Shown here piece after piece: positions 51,968 through 61,506 of a DNA stretch of 64,000 bases; the first letter of the stretch is position 1, and each line of letters begins with the position of its first letter. The stretch is taken from positions 62,001 through 126,000 of the forward strand of contig JAQYVU010000001.1 in NCBI GenBank assembly GCA_030145385.1, written 5' to 3'. The notes beneath the pieces were generated by a model. The model did no database searches. It saw only the letters and a program-made list of their open reading frames with translations, and was not told the DNA's origin. The position numbers and the translations under genes are program-made. This DNA comes from Desulfococcaceae bacterium (GTDB lineage: Bacteria > Desulfobacterota > Desulfobacteria > Desulfobacterales > Desulfosalsimonadaceae).

Positions 51968-53095
51968 ATGAAGATCATTAATGTTGTGGGTGCGCGGCCG
52001 AATTTTATGAAAATAGCGCCGATCGTTGAGGCGATGAATGCTCATTCGGATAAGATCCAACACCTTCTTGTACATACCGGGCAGCATTATGATAATCAGA
52101 TGAGCCAGTCTTTTTTTGATGATCTGGGCATATCCAAACCGGATGTGAATCTGGGGGTAGGGTCCGGTTCCCATGCCGAACAGACCGCTCAGATTATGGT
52201 GGCATTTGAAAAAATCTGTTTAAAAGAAAAGCCGGATCTGGTTGTTGTGGTGGGGGATGTGAATTCAACCATGGCCTGCACCATTACAGCAAAAAAGTTG
52301 GGGATTAAAGTGGCGCATGTGGAAGCCGGATTGCGTTCACGGGACATGAGCATGCCGGAAGAGATCAACCGGCTTTGTACTGATGTTTTGTGTGATTATC
52401 TGTTTGCCACCGATCATTTTGCCATTGAAAATCTGATGAATGAAGGGGTGTCCAAAGATCGTATTTTTTTTGTGGGCAATGTGATGATCGATACGCTGTA
52501 TCGGTTTAAGGATAAGGCGGAAAAGCAGAATATGCCTCAAAAACTTGGATTGCAGCCGCGTCAGTATGCCACCATTACGCTTCATCGGCCATCTAATGTT
52601 GATGATCCGGAGATTTTAAGCGGAATTCTGGAAGCATTCTCACAGATTGCCCGCGATATTCCGTTAATTTTTCCGCTTCATCCCCGGACAAAAAAAAATG
52701 CTGAAATTTTTGGTTTGTCGCATTATTTTTCAAACAGTTTTGAGAAAGGTCTTATCCGGGTGATGGAACCCATGGGATATCTGGAATTTTTAAGTCTGAA
52801 CATGCATGCGAAAATGGTGTTGACAGACAGCGGCGGACTTCAGGAGGAAACAACGATTCTGGGGGTCCCCTGTGTAACGATCCGGCCCAACACGGAAAGA
52901 CCTATTACCTGCGAAGTGGGAACAAATTATATGGTCGGCAATGATCCTCAAAAAATTCTTGAAACAGCGGCAAAAATTATGAACGGTGTGCAGATTAAGG
53001 GGGGAATCCCGGAAAAATGGGACGGCAAAGCTGCTCAGCGGATTGTTGAATATTTGTTGAAAACGAAACAAATCAGTCAATCGGAAATGCGGTGA
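51968..53095 (+). CDS. wecB: UDP-N-acetylglucosamine 2-epimerase (WecB type)
   Basis: A 375-residue second epimerase of the same fold: GARPNFMKIAPIVEAM, HTGQHYDNQMSQSFFDDLGI, VVGDVNSTMACTITAKKLGI, HVEAGLRSRDMSMPEEINRL, VGNVMIDTL, TLHRPSNVDDPE, LHPRTKKN, LTDSGGLQEETTILGVPCVT and NTERPITCEVGTN. The FVGNVMIDTL and NTERPIT wording is that of classic UDP-GlcNAc/UDP-ManNAc epimerases, distinct from the copy at 50346. Its ribosome-binding site GAGACG is modest. Its codon use looks more GC-rich than the preceding cassette, suggesting a different history. It overlaps the DUF354 gene at its end. Confidence 0.87.
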   Translation: MKIINVVGARPNFMKIAPIVEAMNAHSDKIQHLLVHTGQHYDNQMSQSFFDDLGISKPDVNLGVGSGSHAEQTAQIMVAFEKICLKEKPDLVVVVGDVNSTMACTITAKKLGIKVAHVEAGLRSRDMSMPEEINRLCTDVLCDYLFATDHFAIENLMNEGVSKDRIFFVGNVMIDTLYRFKDKAEKQNMPQKLGLQPRQYATITLHRPSNVDDPEILSGILEAFSQIARDIPLIFPLHPRTKKNAEIFGLSHYFSNSFEKGLIRVMEPMGYLEFLSLNMHAKMVLTDSGGLQEETTILGVPCVTIRPNTERPITCEVGTNYMVGNDPQKILETAAKIMNGVQIKGGIPEKWDGKAAQRIVEYLLKTKQISQSEMR

Positions 53096-54150
53096 TGCGG
53101 GTTTTATTTGATATTGTTCATCCTGCTCATGTTCATTTTTTTAAGCATATCATATGGGGATTGCAAAAAAAAAGACACCAGACAGCCGTTATTGCCCGTG
53201 AAAAAGATGTCACGCTTAAACTCCTTGATCTTTATGGATTTGAATATCAGACCATTGGTTTTTCCGGGGCGAAAAATCGCTTCCGGCAGTTTCAGGAACT
53301 GGTGCTTCGGGATTTTGCGATTCTCCGGCTGGCATTAAAATTTAAACCGGATGTGATTTTAACCCGTAATCCGGCCGGTGTTCAGGTTGCCCGTTTGATC
53401 GGGGCTACCGGCATATTTGATACGGATGACGGACTGGCAGCGGGGATCCATTTTAAGGCGGCTGCGCCGTTCGCGCATGTGATTACCACTCCGGATTCTT
53501 TGCCGGAAAATTATGGGAAAAAGCATGTGAAATATCCGGGATACAAACAAACCGCGTACCTGCACCCCAATCACTTTTCGCCGGACCCCGCAGTGCTGGA
53601 AATGCTCGGGGTAAAACCCGGTGAACCTTTCTTTATCGTGCGGTTTGTGGATATGGTAGCCACCCATGATGTCAATGAATCCGGTTTATCTCTTGAAGCG
53701 AAATCAACGATCATTAACAAGTTGAAATCTCATGGAAGCGTTTTTATTTCAAGTGAAGGGCCGTTGCCCGAACAATGGTCGGATATGCGGTTTGCTATTC
53801 CGCCGCATTTAATGCATGATGCGATGGCCTTTGCAAAAATGATTGTGGGAGACAGCCAGACAATGGCGGCTGAGGCCGCTGTTATGGGAACACCGAGTTT
53901 AAGGGTATCCACTTTTTCCGGACGGCTCGGGTATCTGAATGAACTGGAGGGCCGTTACGGGATTACCATTTCATTTCATCCTAAAGACGTTGAACAGTTA
54001 TTCCAAAAACTGGACGAGCTTCTTGGTGTTCCTGAAAAATTATTCGAAATGAAAGCCGTTCACCATCAAATTATTGCTGATAAGTGCGATGTCGCGCAAT
54101 GGTTTATCGATTGTCTGGAAGTGGGATTTACAAAGGATAAAATATGTTGA
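53092..54150 (+). CDS. DUF354-family glycosyltransferase-like protein
   Basis: 352 residues with the GT-B-like DUF354 plan: MRVLFDIVHPAHVHFFKHII, LLDLYGFEYQTIG, FKPDVILTRNPAGVQVARLI, IFDTDDGLAA, YPGYKQTAYLHPNHFSPDPA, VRFVDMVATHDVN (the family usually has RF..... HD) and DSQTMAAEAAVMGTPSLRVS. DUF354 proteins sit in polysaccharide loci beside UDP-GlcNAc 2-epimerases, as here (ATGA-style overlap at 53092-53095), and are thought to be glycosyltransferases. Acceptor and donor unknown. Confidence 0.85.
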   Translation: MMRVLFDIVHPAHVHFFKHIIWGLQKKRHQTAVIAREKDVTLKLLDLYGFEYQTIGFSGAKNRFRQFQELVLRDFAILRLALKFKPDVILTRNPAGVQVARLIGATGIFDTDDGLAAGIHFKAAAPFAHVITTPDSLPENYGKKHVKYPGYKQTAYLHPNHFSPDPAVLEMLGVKPGEPFFIVRFVDMVATHDVNESGLSLEAKSTIINKLKSHGSVFISSEGPLPEQWSDMRFAIPPHLMHDAMAFAKMIVGDSQTMAAEAAVMGTPSLRVSTFSGRLGYLNELEGRYGITISFHPKDVEQLFQKLDELLGVPEKLFEMKAVHHQIIADKCDVAQWFIDCLEVGFTKDKIC

Positions 54151-55239
54151 ATGATATTGATCATGAACAGTAAAAGAGAAATTGTCGCAATCATTCGAAT
54201 GGGCGACTCAAATGTATATTATCATTTAAAACCACTGGCCATGAGCAGCAATGTCTCTTTGGTTCATATTATTCGCCCCAGGCCGCCGGGTTCTATTTTA
54301 TTGAACGATAATTTCAGATATCATGAAATTCAGTCAAAAAGTAAACTTGTACAGTTTTTGAAAATTCTTATGCACTCAATAAGGCTTGCCAGGCGTCCTG
54401 AAGTTATGGCTATCGTATCCTTTTTTGCCTTCCCCTATGGTTTTTTTGCTTTACTGGCGGGATGGTGGACCGGGAAACCTGTTCATATCGGTTTTGTCGG
54501 AAGTGATTGGTATCGGGATTGTGAGTCCTGGTATGGTCGGTTTTTGAATTTTTTTCTGCGGAATGCACAACTGTTTACCGTTACCGGCAACCTAATGAAA
54601 AAAGAGATGGTCAGTCAAAATTATCCGGAAAATATAATATTTCATTTGCCTCATGCCATAGATATTTCCTCTTTTGAAAATATACCGCCGGATAAAAGAA
54701 AATATGACTGTATTTTTGTCGGGAATTTAATTTTCAGGAAAAGAGTGGATTTGATCATTGCTGCAATTGATCAGGTAAAAAGAAACTATCCGGACATTAA
54801 AGTCTGCATTGTGGGGGATGGGCCGCTGCGTGAAGAGCTGGAGAATGATGTTAGGGGCAGGGGACTGAACCAAAATATTTTTTTTGCAGGGCATCAAGTA
54901 AAGCCCAATTCTTTTTTTTCAAATGCAAAAATTAATTTAATTGCTTCTGATATGGAAGGATTCCCTTTTTCGATTGTCGAAGGGATTGCCTCAGGAACAG
55001 TACCCATATCAACGAACGTGGGAACAATTTCGGATATAATTGAACATGAAAAAAATGGTTTAATTATAACTCCCGGTAATTCAGACGCGTTGAGTGAAAA
55101 TATATTAAAGTTAATCGAAAATCCTGACCTGTATATGAAACTTCGCCAAGAGGTACTTTCAATTCGTGAATCGTTTAGCTTTGAAAATACATCAATATTA
55201 TGGGAGGAATGGTTAAAAAGAATGAATAATCAAAAATGA
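54151..55239 (+). CDS. GT4 glycosyltransferase
   Basis: 362 residues; the start ATG follows the previous stop directly. KPVHIGFVGSDWYRDCESWY lies in the N-terminal domain; the C-terminal domain has FVGNLIFRKRVDLIIAAI, VCIVGDGPLREELENDV, FFAGHQVKPNSFFS and ASDMEGFPFSIVEGIASGTV, the EX7E donor site (E..FPFSIVE), then IIEHEKNGLIITPGN. A standard retaining cytoplasmic transferase for chain assembly. A second Met at 54163 (MNSKRE) is possible. A 124-base gap follows. Confidence 0.9.
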   Translation: MILIMNSKREIVAIIRMGDSNVYYHLKPLAMSSNVSLVHIIRPRPPGSILLNDNFRYHEIQSKSKLVQFLKILMHSIRLARRPEVMAIVSFFAFPYGFFALLAGWWTGKPVHIGFVGSDWYRDCESWYGRFLNFFLRNAQLFTVTGNLMKKEMVSQNYPENIIFHLPHAIDISSFENIPPDKRKYDCIFVGNLIFRKRVDLIIAAIDQVKRNYPDIKVCIVGDGPLREELENDVRGRGLNQNIFFAGHQVKPNSFFSNAKINLIASDMEGFPFSIVEGIASGTVPISTNVGTISDIIEHEKNGLIITPGNSDALSENILKLIENPDLYMKLRQEVLSIRESFSFENTSILWEEWLKRMNNQK

Positions 55240-55363
55240 TATACGGCTTATTCGCTTATGGTTGAATCCGATGAAGATATCTTTTTTGACGTCTTCTGAA
55301 AGTCAATTATTATTTCTCAAATATATAATATAAAAATTGAATGATATTCCGTTTTGAGGTTTT

Positions 55364-56341
55364 ATGAAACTTATCGTCCAGATTCCCTGTTACAATGAAG
55401 AAAAGACGTTGCCGGAAACAGTCAAAGATATTCCCCGTAATATTGCAGGGATTGATTTGATTGAAATCTTGATAATCGATGATGGCAGTAATGATCGGAC
55501 GGTAGATGTTGCCAGGGAACTGGGCGTTGATCATATTGTTCAGAATACCTGTAATAAGGGGCTTGCGACTTCATTCATGAACGGACTGGAGGCCTGCCTG
55601 CGATTCGATGCGGATATTATTGTTAATACGGATGGTGATAACCAGTATAATGGCGCAGATATCGCAAAACTGGTCCAGCCGATTTTAAATCATGAAGCAG
55701 ATATTGTAATCGGGGATCGACAGACTGATACAATCGCTCATTTCAGTTTTATCAAAAAAAAGCTCCAGAAATTGGGAAGCAGGATGGTGCGTCTGCTTTC
55801 CGGTACCCAGGTGTCGGATACAGTCAGCGGATTCAGGGCATTTTCCCGGGAAGCGGCAATGCAGATAAATGTTGTTTCCTCTTATTCCTACACAGTGGAA
55901 ACGATTATTCAGGCCGGCAATAAGAAATTAAATATTACCAGTGTTCCTGTCGGAACCAATCCCAAAACCCGGGAATCAAGACTGGTCAAAAGTATACCCC
56001 GTTTTATCATGCAGCAGTTCTCAACGATGATCCGGATGTATGCCATGTTCAAACCATTCCGTACGTTCTTTTTTATTGGCGCGTTTTTTATTTTGTCAGC
56101 GATGATTCCATCTTTTCGATATCTGTATTTTTTTGTGATTGGCAAGGGGGGGGGGCATATTCAATCACTTATTCTGGCAACGATTCTTTTTATCGTCGGG
56201 TTTCAGGTTTTAATCGTGGGACTGCTCGGTGACGTGATTTCATTTAATAGAAAGTTAATTGAAGAAACGTTGTTGAGAGTCAGGAGGATGGAATTGGAGA
56301 ATAAAAAAGTAAAAAAGAACGAGGAAAAGAAGGACGTGTAA
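55364..56341 (+). CDS. GT2 glycosyltransferase with two C-terminal membrane helices
   Basis: 325 residues. VQIPCYNEEKTLPETVKDIP, ILIIDDGSNDRTVDVA, NKGLATSFMNGLEA and VNTDGDNQYNGADI (DGDNQY metal site) make up the DPM-type GT-A domain; VSDTVSGFRAFSREAAMQIN follows. Two helices at about 235-260 and 272-298 anchor the protein, and the tail is very basic and acidic (ENKKVKKNEEKKDV). The likely product is a polyprenyl-phosphate sugar. A run of eight G at 56148-56155 lies within the coding sequence (IGKGGGHI), a possible slippage site. Confidence 0.87.
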   Translation: MKLIVQIPCYNEEKTLPETVKDIPRNIAGIDLIEILIIDDGSNDRTVDVARELGVDHIVQNTCNKGLATSFMNGLEACLRFDADIIVNTDGDNQYNGADIAKLVQPILNHEADIVIGDRQTDTIAHFSFIKKKLQKLGSRMVRLLSGTQVSDTVSGFRAFSREAAMQINVVSSYSYTVETIIQAGNKKLNITSVPVGTNPKTRESRLVKSIPRFIMQQFSTMIRMYAMFKPFRTFFFIGAFFILSAMIPSFRYLYFFVIGKGGGHIQSLILATILFIVGFQVLIVGLLGDVISFNRKLIEETLLRVRRMELENKKVKKNEEKKDV

Positions 56342-56412
56342 TTGTAAGTAGTTAAGATTAAATGAAATTATTTTGGTATTTTCGGTCGTTATAAAGTTAG
56401 TGGAGGGCTTGC

Positions 56413-58035
56413 GTGATTAATCTTATGGATGGTTCGAGAAAAATTATTATCATGTTTCAAATGGTTTTTGTGTTATTAATTATCATCTCACAACCAGGAT
56501 GTGAGATGCTTGGGATACAAGATAAATACCCTTTGATAAAAGCCGCACAACAGGATGATATAATTAAAGCCGAAGAATTACTGCAAGAAAATATAGATAT
56601 AAATTGTGTGAATGAAAAAAACGAATTTGCATTATTGGAAGCTTCGGCAAGCAGTAATCTGGAAATGGTAAAATTAATGGTTAATAGTGGCGCGGATGTG
56701 AATTTATCAAATAAACAGGGGATGACTGCAGTGATGGCAGCGGCTTCTGCTGGAAATGAAGACGTCGTCAGTTTTTTAATTAGTCGTGGCGCCGATTTTT
56801 CGTTGATGAATAATTATGGTTTTTCCGCACTTCATTTTGCGATTAATGAGGATAATAAAAGTCTGGTCAGGGTTTTGATCGATAATGGCGCAACTGTCAA
56901 CAATACAAGTGAGGGAGAAATTTCACCACTGTTACTGGCATTTAAAAAAGGCAATAAAGATGTGGCCCGTCTCCTTATTGAAAACGGCGCAGATCTTGAG
57001 GGAACCGGTCCGGACGGCAGCACGGCATTACACATAACTGCAAAAAAGGCAAATTATGAACTTATAATGTTTTTGATTGATCAGGGAATTGATATACAAA
57101 TAAAAAATGATGAGGGTGAAGATGGATGTGTAATAATCGCCGGAGCAGATTACTACACAATTATGAATAATATTTTTGATCGCGTTGAAAAGACAATGAA
57201 TGCGTCATCCGATGAAAATACGGATGCAGGATATTCGATAAAAAGATACGATCTGATTGTTGTACTTAAGGCTTTGGCGAAGGTCGATCCTGAATATGAT
57301 TCAGATACTAAAATGGAAATTTTTTTTGATACCCTCAAAAACAGTACCTTATCAACTGAGATACCGGACAAAAAATTTAATTCAATTGCTGAACAATTAA
57401 AGACAGACTACCTTTTAATTTCGAAAGCACTTCTTGATAATGGAGTGGATGTAAATACTTCAGATAAAAATTTTCAATCTGTAATAATGAAAATATGTCA
57501 GCAGAATACTCGTGTATCAACCATATTTAAAGATAAATCAATTCCTCTTGAATCCGACATTGAAAAGCGATTCGATAAAGCGTTGAAGATTGCAAAAAAT
57601 ACACACATGGAATTGATGCAACTCTTTATAAATAAAGGAGCAGATGTAAATTTGCAGGCCGGAAACGGGCAGACCGCCCTGATGTGTGCCTGTGAAAATG
57701 GTCATTTTGAATATGCTGAACTTTTAGTGAAAAATGGTGCTGAAGTTAATCGATCCAATGATGATGGGTGGACCCCGTTAATTTATGCTGTATCCGCTGA
57801 GGATGTTCCTGTTTCCGAATTATTAATATCCGGCGGTGCCAATGTAAATGCAAAGAATGCCTTTGGTGAGACGGCGCTTTTAAAAGCTGTACACAGAAAT
57901 AATATGACGCTTGTCAAGCTGCTACTGAAAAACGGTGCAAACATTGGCCTTGAAAATTTGCAGGGTGATTCTCCACTCAGTGTTGCCCAAAAAAAAGGAT
58001 ATTCGAAAATTATCCAAGTATTTAAAATGTATTAA
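56413..58035 (+). CDS. Ankyrin-repeat lipoprotein-like protein
   Basis: 540 residues from GTG 56413 with a strong GGAGG at 56402-56406. A hydrophobic segment (IIIMFQMVFVLLIIIS) ends in QPGC, a weak lipobox. About six ankyrin repeats run from residue 40 to 240 (LVNSGADVN-type units: MVNSGADVNLSNKQGMTAVM; LIENGADLEGTGPDGSTALH), followed by a non-repeat helical insert (about 245-340), then more repeats to the end (LFINKGADVNLQAGNGQTAL; LLKNGANIGLENLQGDSPLS). Probably a periplasmic or outer-membrane scaffold. It interrupts the polysaccharide run between a glycosyltransferase and the WbpB homologue. Confidence 0.85.
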   Translation: MINLMDGSRKIIIMFQMVFVLLIIISQPGCEMLGIQDKYPLIKAAQQDDIIKAEELLQENIDINCVNEKNEFALLEASASSNLEMVKLMVNSGADVNLSNKQGMTAVMAAASAGNEDVVSFLISRGADFSLMNNYGFSALHFAINEDNKSLVRVLIDNGATVNNTSEGEISPLLLAFKKGNKDVARLLIENGADLEGTGPDGSTALHITAKKANYELIMFLIDQGIDIQIKNDEGEDGCVIIAGADYYTIMNNIFDRVEKTMNASSDENTDAGYSIKRYDLIVVLKALAKVDPEYDSDTKMEIFFDTLKNSTLSTEIPDKKFNSIAEQLKTDYLLISKALLDNGVDVNTSDKNFQSVIMKICQQNTRVSTIFKDKSIPLESDIEKRFDKALKIAKNTHMELMQLFINKGADVNLQAGNGQTALMCACENGHFEYAELLVKNGAEVNRSNDDGWTPLIYAVSAEDVPVSELLISGGANVNAKNAFGETALLKAVHRNNMTLVKLLLKNGANIGLENLQGDSPLSVAQKKGYSKIIQVFKMY

Positions 58036-58168
58036 TAATTTAAATGATATAAAAATTATCCAGGAAGTATTGACGAGATGAACGCATTAATTTTTTTCCA
58101 AAGTACGATATCATAATTTCCCAGGCGCTTGTTTTTGAAATGGATATTCAATAATTAAAGGAGACGAG

Positions 58169-59107
58169 ATGAAGGATTTTTTGTTGCTGGGCGGAGCTGG
58201 TTTTGTTGCACCGCGTCACATGCGGGCCATAAAGGATACGGGCAACCGGCTTGTGGCTGCCTTAGATCCCAATGATAGTGTTGGTATTATTGACAGTTAT
58301 TTTCCGGAAGCTGCTTTTTTTGTAGAATTTGAACGCTTTGATCGGCATGTTGACAAATTGCGGAGAAAAGGCAGCAAGGTGGATTATGCATCCATCTGTT
58401 CGCCGAATTATCTCCATGATGCCCATATTCGGTTTGCGTTGAGGAGTCAGGCCCATGCTATTTGCGAAAAGCCTTTGGTGCTGAATCCATGGAATATTGA
58501 CGGTCTGGAAGAAATGGAACGTGAAACCGGAAAAAATGTATATAATATCCTGCAGCTCAGGCTTCATCCTTCGATTATTGAGTTGAAAAAGAAGGTGGAG
58601 ATGCGGCCAAAGGAAAAAAAATATGATGTGGATCTGACTTATATCACCTCCCGGGGGCGATGGTATTTTACTTCATGGAAGGGTGACGTTCATAAATCCG
58701 GGGGAATCGCAACAAACATCGGTATTCATTTTTTTGATATGCTGATCTGGATCTTCGGGCCGATTCAGAAAAATGTTGTGAATTTACTGGAAGCCGACAA
58801 AGCCTCGGGTTTTCTTGAATTGGAAAATGCCCGGGTCAGGTGGTTTTTAAGTGTGGATGACAAAATGCTGCCAAAAGAAGTTGCTGACGCGGGACAGCGG
58901 ACTTTTCGGTCAATTACGGTTGAGGGCGAAGAACTTGAATTCAGCGGGGGTTTTACGGATCTGCATACTCTCAGTTATAAGGATGTCCTTACTGGCGGCG
59001 GTTTCAGGGCTTCTGAAGCAAGGCCGAGCATCGAGACGGTTTATACCATCAGAAATGCTGAACCTGTCGGTTTAAAAGGGGATTATCATCCATTTTTGAA
59101 ACGGTAG
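58169..59107 (+). CDS. wlbA: UDP-N-acetylglucosaminuronate 3-dehydrogenase (WlbA/WbpB, Gfo/Idh/MocA family)
   Basis: 312 residues. LLGGAGFVAPRHMRAIKDTG is the NAD site, LVAALDPNDSVGIIDSYFPE and FVEFERFDRHVDKL are typical of WlbA/WbpB, YASICSPNYLHDAHIRFALR and AICEKPLVLNPWNIDGL contain the EKP catalytic lysine, and RWYFTSWKGDVHKSGGIATN and IGIHFFDMLIWIFG complete the C-terminal domain. It oxidises C3 of UDP-GlcNAcA in the route to UDP-ManNAc3NAcA. AGGAG precedes ATG 58169. The acetyltransferase gene follows after the dispersed element. Confidence 0.92.
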   Translation: MKDFLLLGGAGFVAPRHMRAIKDTGNRLVAALDPNDSVGIIDSYFPEAAFFVEFERFDRHVDKLRRKGSKVDYASICSPNYLHDAHIRFALRSQAHAICEKPLVLNPWNIDGLEEMERETGKNVYNILQLRLHPSIIELKKKVEMRPKEKKYDVDLTYITSRGRWYFTSWKGDVHKSGGIATNIGIHFFDMLIWIFGPIQKNVVNLLEADKASGFLELENARVRWFLSVDDKMLPKEVADAGQRTFRSITVEGEELEFSGGFTDLHTLSYKDVLTGGGFRASEARPSIETVYTIRNAEPVGLKGDYHPFLKR

Positions 59108-59119
59108 GCCGGATTAATT

Positions 59120-59284
59120 GGCCGCTGACCCACGCAGATGAACGCAGACAAAAGTATATTAAAAGCAGCGGGACTTCAGGTTGGTCTTCTGGTTAATTTT
59201 CAATATCCAAAAACTGAAATTAAACGAATGGTTTTTGGCCTGCCAGAATAAATCATCTGCGTTTATCCGAGTGTGTCTGCGGCC
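59120..59284. repeat. MITE-like dispersed element with terminal inverted repeats (copy 2)
   Basis: GGCCGCTGACCCACGCAGATGAACGCAG at 59120-59147 is the inverse of the right end ATCTGCGTTTATCCGAGTGTGTCTGCGGCC (59255-59284) with a few mismatches. Same ends, order and near-equal size as the element at 11606-11763. It sits between wlbA and wlbB without breaking either. Confidence 0.8.
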
Positions 59285-59346
59285 GATTCTTAGCTGTGGT
59301 TTTACATGGATAAACGCAGGTTTTTCAAATGAAACGGATTGTCTTT

Positions 59347-59904
59347 ATGAATTATTTTGTTCACAAATCCAGCTATGTTGATGAAGCGGTCTCTATCGGT
59401 GACGGTACGAAAATTTGGCATTTTAGCCATATTATTTCCGGCTCCCGTATCGGCGATAGTTGTAATATCGGCCAGAATGTTGTGATCGGACCGGATGTTA
59501 TTATTGGTAACCGGTGTAAAATTCAGAATAATGTTTCGTTATACAAGGGCGTGACTCTGGAGGAGGATGTTTTTTGCGGTCCATCCATGGTATTTACCAA
59601 TGTATTTAATCCCAGGGCGCATATCCGACGGATGGATGAAGCGAGACCGACGATTGTAAAAAAAGGCGCAACGCTTGGGGCGAATTGCACCATCGTTTGT
59701 GGCCATACAATTGGTGCTTATGCGTTTGTGGGCGCAGGTGCCGTTGTGATAACGGATGTGCCGGATTATGCTTTGTTTGTTGGAAATCCTGCAAAACAGA
59801 CCGGATGGGTCTGTGAGTGCGGTGAAAAACTTTCATCAGATTTGTTTTGTTCACACTGTTCCATGCAATATTTAGAAAATGGCGCCCAGTTGAAAAAGGT
59901 TTAA
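59347..59904 (+). CDS. wlbB: UDP-2-acetamido-3-amino-glucuronate N-acetyltransferase (WlbB/WbpD)
   Basis: From ATG 59347 ([20 protein letters not shown]) 185 residues; an ATG at 59329 would add MKRIVF. Hexapeptide repeats run throughout: [92 protein letters not shown]. The His in VCGHTIG is the expected catalytic base, and the wording matches WlbB/WbpD closely. The C-terminal [20 protein letters not shown] is a CxC...CxxC zinc-ribbon-like tail, common in longer homologues. It acetylates the 3-amino group with acetyl-CoA. Confidence 0.92.
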   Translation: MNYFVHKSSYVDEAVSIGDGTKIWHFSHIISGSRIGDSCNIGQNVVIGPDVIIGNRCKIQNNVSLYKGVTLEEDVFCGPSMVFTNVFNPRAHIRRMDEARPTIVKKGATLGANCTIVCGHTIGAYAFVGAGAVVITDVPDYALFVGNPAKQTGWVCECGEKLSSDLFCSHCSMQYLENGAQLKKV

Positions 59905-60120
59905 AAGAAAGATATCTTGAAGGCCTTTTTTATTATGTTTCTATTTTTTTGCGCTGATTTATAAAGTGAATATCCCCATATCTTTTTAAGCTCCTTGAAT
60001 ATCAAACCAACCCCTTTTGTATTTTATACTTCTATTCAGTCTTGCCTTTGTATAAGATCGTCTATAAAATATCAGGTGATCGAAACTCTTTTTTAACATA
60101 AACTGAACGGGGTTTTTTTG

Positions 60121-61344
60121 ATGCAAAACTCGCTATCTGGAAAGCATATTGTTCTTTGCGTTTGCGGCGGAATCGCAGCATATAAAAGTGTTGAATTGTT
60201 GCGGCTGTTTCAAAAAGCCGGGGCGGATGTGAAGGTGGTTATGACCGGCAACGCAGAACATTTTGTGGGGTCCATGACATTTGAAGCCATATCCGGGCAT
60301 CCGGTGTTCAAGGGAATGTACGGTGGGGCTCCGGATGCGGAAATGCGGCATATCGCCTGGGCAGATGAAGCAGATGCCGTGGTTATCGCACCGGCTACCG
60401 CAAATATCATTGGAAAACTGGCAAACGGGATTGCCGATGACGCCATGACCACATTTATGCTGGCGGTCACAGCCCCCAAAATAATATGCCCTTCAATGAA
60501 TACGCACATGTATGAGAATCGCGCGGTTCAAAGAAACATAGATACCCTTGAAGGGGACGGTTTTGTCATTGTCGATCCCGGTGAAGGAGAATTGGCCTGT
60601 GGGGCAGTGGGTGCCGGGCGGTTGCCGGAACCGGGTTATATTTTTGACCGGGTAGTTAGTATCTTTTTTTCGAAAGATTTTAAAGGAAAAAAAGTGCTTG
60701 TCACTGCGGGGCCGACACGGGAAGCCATTGATCCGGTGCGCTTTGTCAGTAATCCTTCTTCCGGGAAAATGGGCTATGCAATTGCAAAAGCCGCAGCAGA
60801 TAGAGGGGCGGAAGTTATTTTAATTTCCGGTCCTACAAACCTTAAAACACCATATGGCGTCAGCAGAAATGATGTTGTATCCGCCGGAGAAATGGCAGAT
60901 GCTGTTTTTGATCAGGTGGATGCCGCAGATATTATAATTAAGGTTGCGGCGGTATCTGATTATACGCCGTCATCAAAAGCGGAACATAAAATCAAAAAAG
61001 GCGAGGGCGGCATTTCCATTAAAATGGAAAGAACCGTTGATATTTTAGCGGAACTGGGCAGGCGGAAAAAACATCAGATTCTTGTCGGTTTTGCGGCGGA
61101 AACTCAGAATTTAAAAGACAATGCCCTTGATAAACTCAACAGGAAAAACCTGGACATAATAGCGGGTAATCTGGTTGGTGACCCCTCATCCGGGTTTAAT
61201 TCGGATACCAATAAAATCAATCTTTTTTTAAAAGATGGAAGCATCGAAGAATTGCCGGAGATGGATAAGGATGCCGCAGCGCATGTGCTGCTGGATAGGA
61301 TTGCCAGCCGGATTATGGAAACTCAGAGCAAAAACAATAATTAG
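60121..61344 (+). CDS. coaBC: Bifunctional phosphopantothenoylcysteine decarboxylase / phosphopantothenate-cysteine ligase
   Basis: CoaBC carries out two consecutive steps of coenzyme A synthesis. The flavoprotein CoaC domain (1-185) has [49 protein letters not shown] (substrate-binding PXMNXXMW-type motif) and [16 protein letters not shown] with the flap cysteine. The CoaB domain (190-400) has [59 protein letters not shown] and [21 protein letters not shown] 60121 chosen; a TTG directly before is in frame. The stop codon TAG lies in the first bases of a dispersed repeat end. First housekeeping gene after the polysaccharide region. Confidence 0.95.
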   Translation: MQNSLSGKHIVLCVCGGIAAYKSVELLRLFQKAGADVKVVMTGNAEHFVGSMTFEAISGHPVFKGMYGGAPDAEMRHIAWADEADAVVIAPATANIIGKLANGIADDAMTTFMLAVTAPKIICPSMNTHMYENRAVQRNIDTLEGDGFVIVDPGEGELACGAVGAGRLPEPGYIFDRVVSIFFSKDFKGKKVLVTAGPTREAIDPVRFVSNPSSGKMGYAIAKAAADRGAEVILISGPTNLKTPYGVSRNDVVSAGEMADAVFDQVDAADIIIKVAAVSDYTPSSKAEHKIKKGEGGISIKMERTVDILAELGRRKKHQILVGFAAETQNLKDNALDKLNRKNLDIIAGNLVGDPSSGFNSDTNKINLFLKDGSIEELPEMDKDAAAHVLLDRIASRIMETQSKNNN

Positions 61345-61367
61345 CCGCAGGCACACGCTGATAAAAG
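61344..61367 (+). repeat. Isolated left end of the dispersed element (diverged)
   Basis: GCCGCAGGCACACGCTGATAAAAG begins with the last base of the coaBC stop and resembles the left ends at 11607 and 59121. No matching right end is seen nearby. Confidence 0.5.
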
Positions 61368-61506
61368 TAACAATTACCTTACATATCGGATTAGGAATTG
61401 TGAAATGAATAAAAGAAAGGTAAAAAAGTTATAGACGGCTTAAAAGTTATTGGAAGACATCATCAAGTGTGTTCATCAAAAAATATTACATTGAGGAGTT
61501 TGTAAA

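Noticed and set aside
56148-56155. Frameshift at a run of eight G in the glycosyltransferase at 55364
   Set aside because: The frame stays open through the run and both membrane helices follow in the same frame, so no correction is needed.
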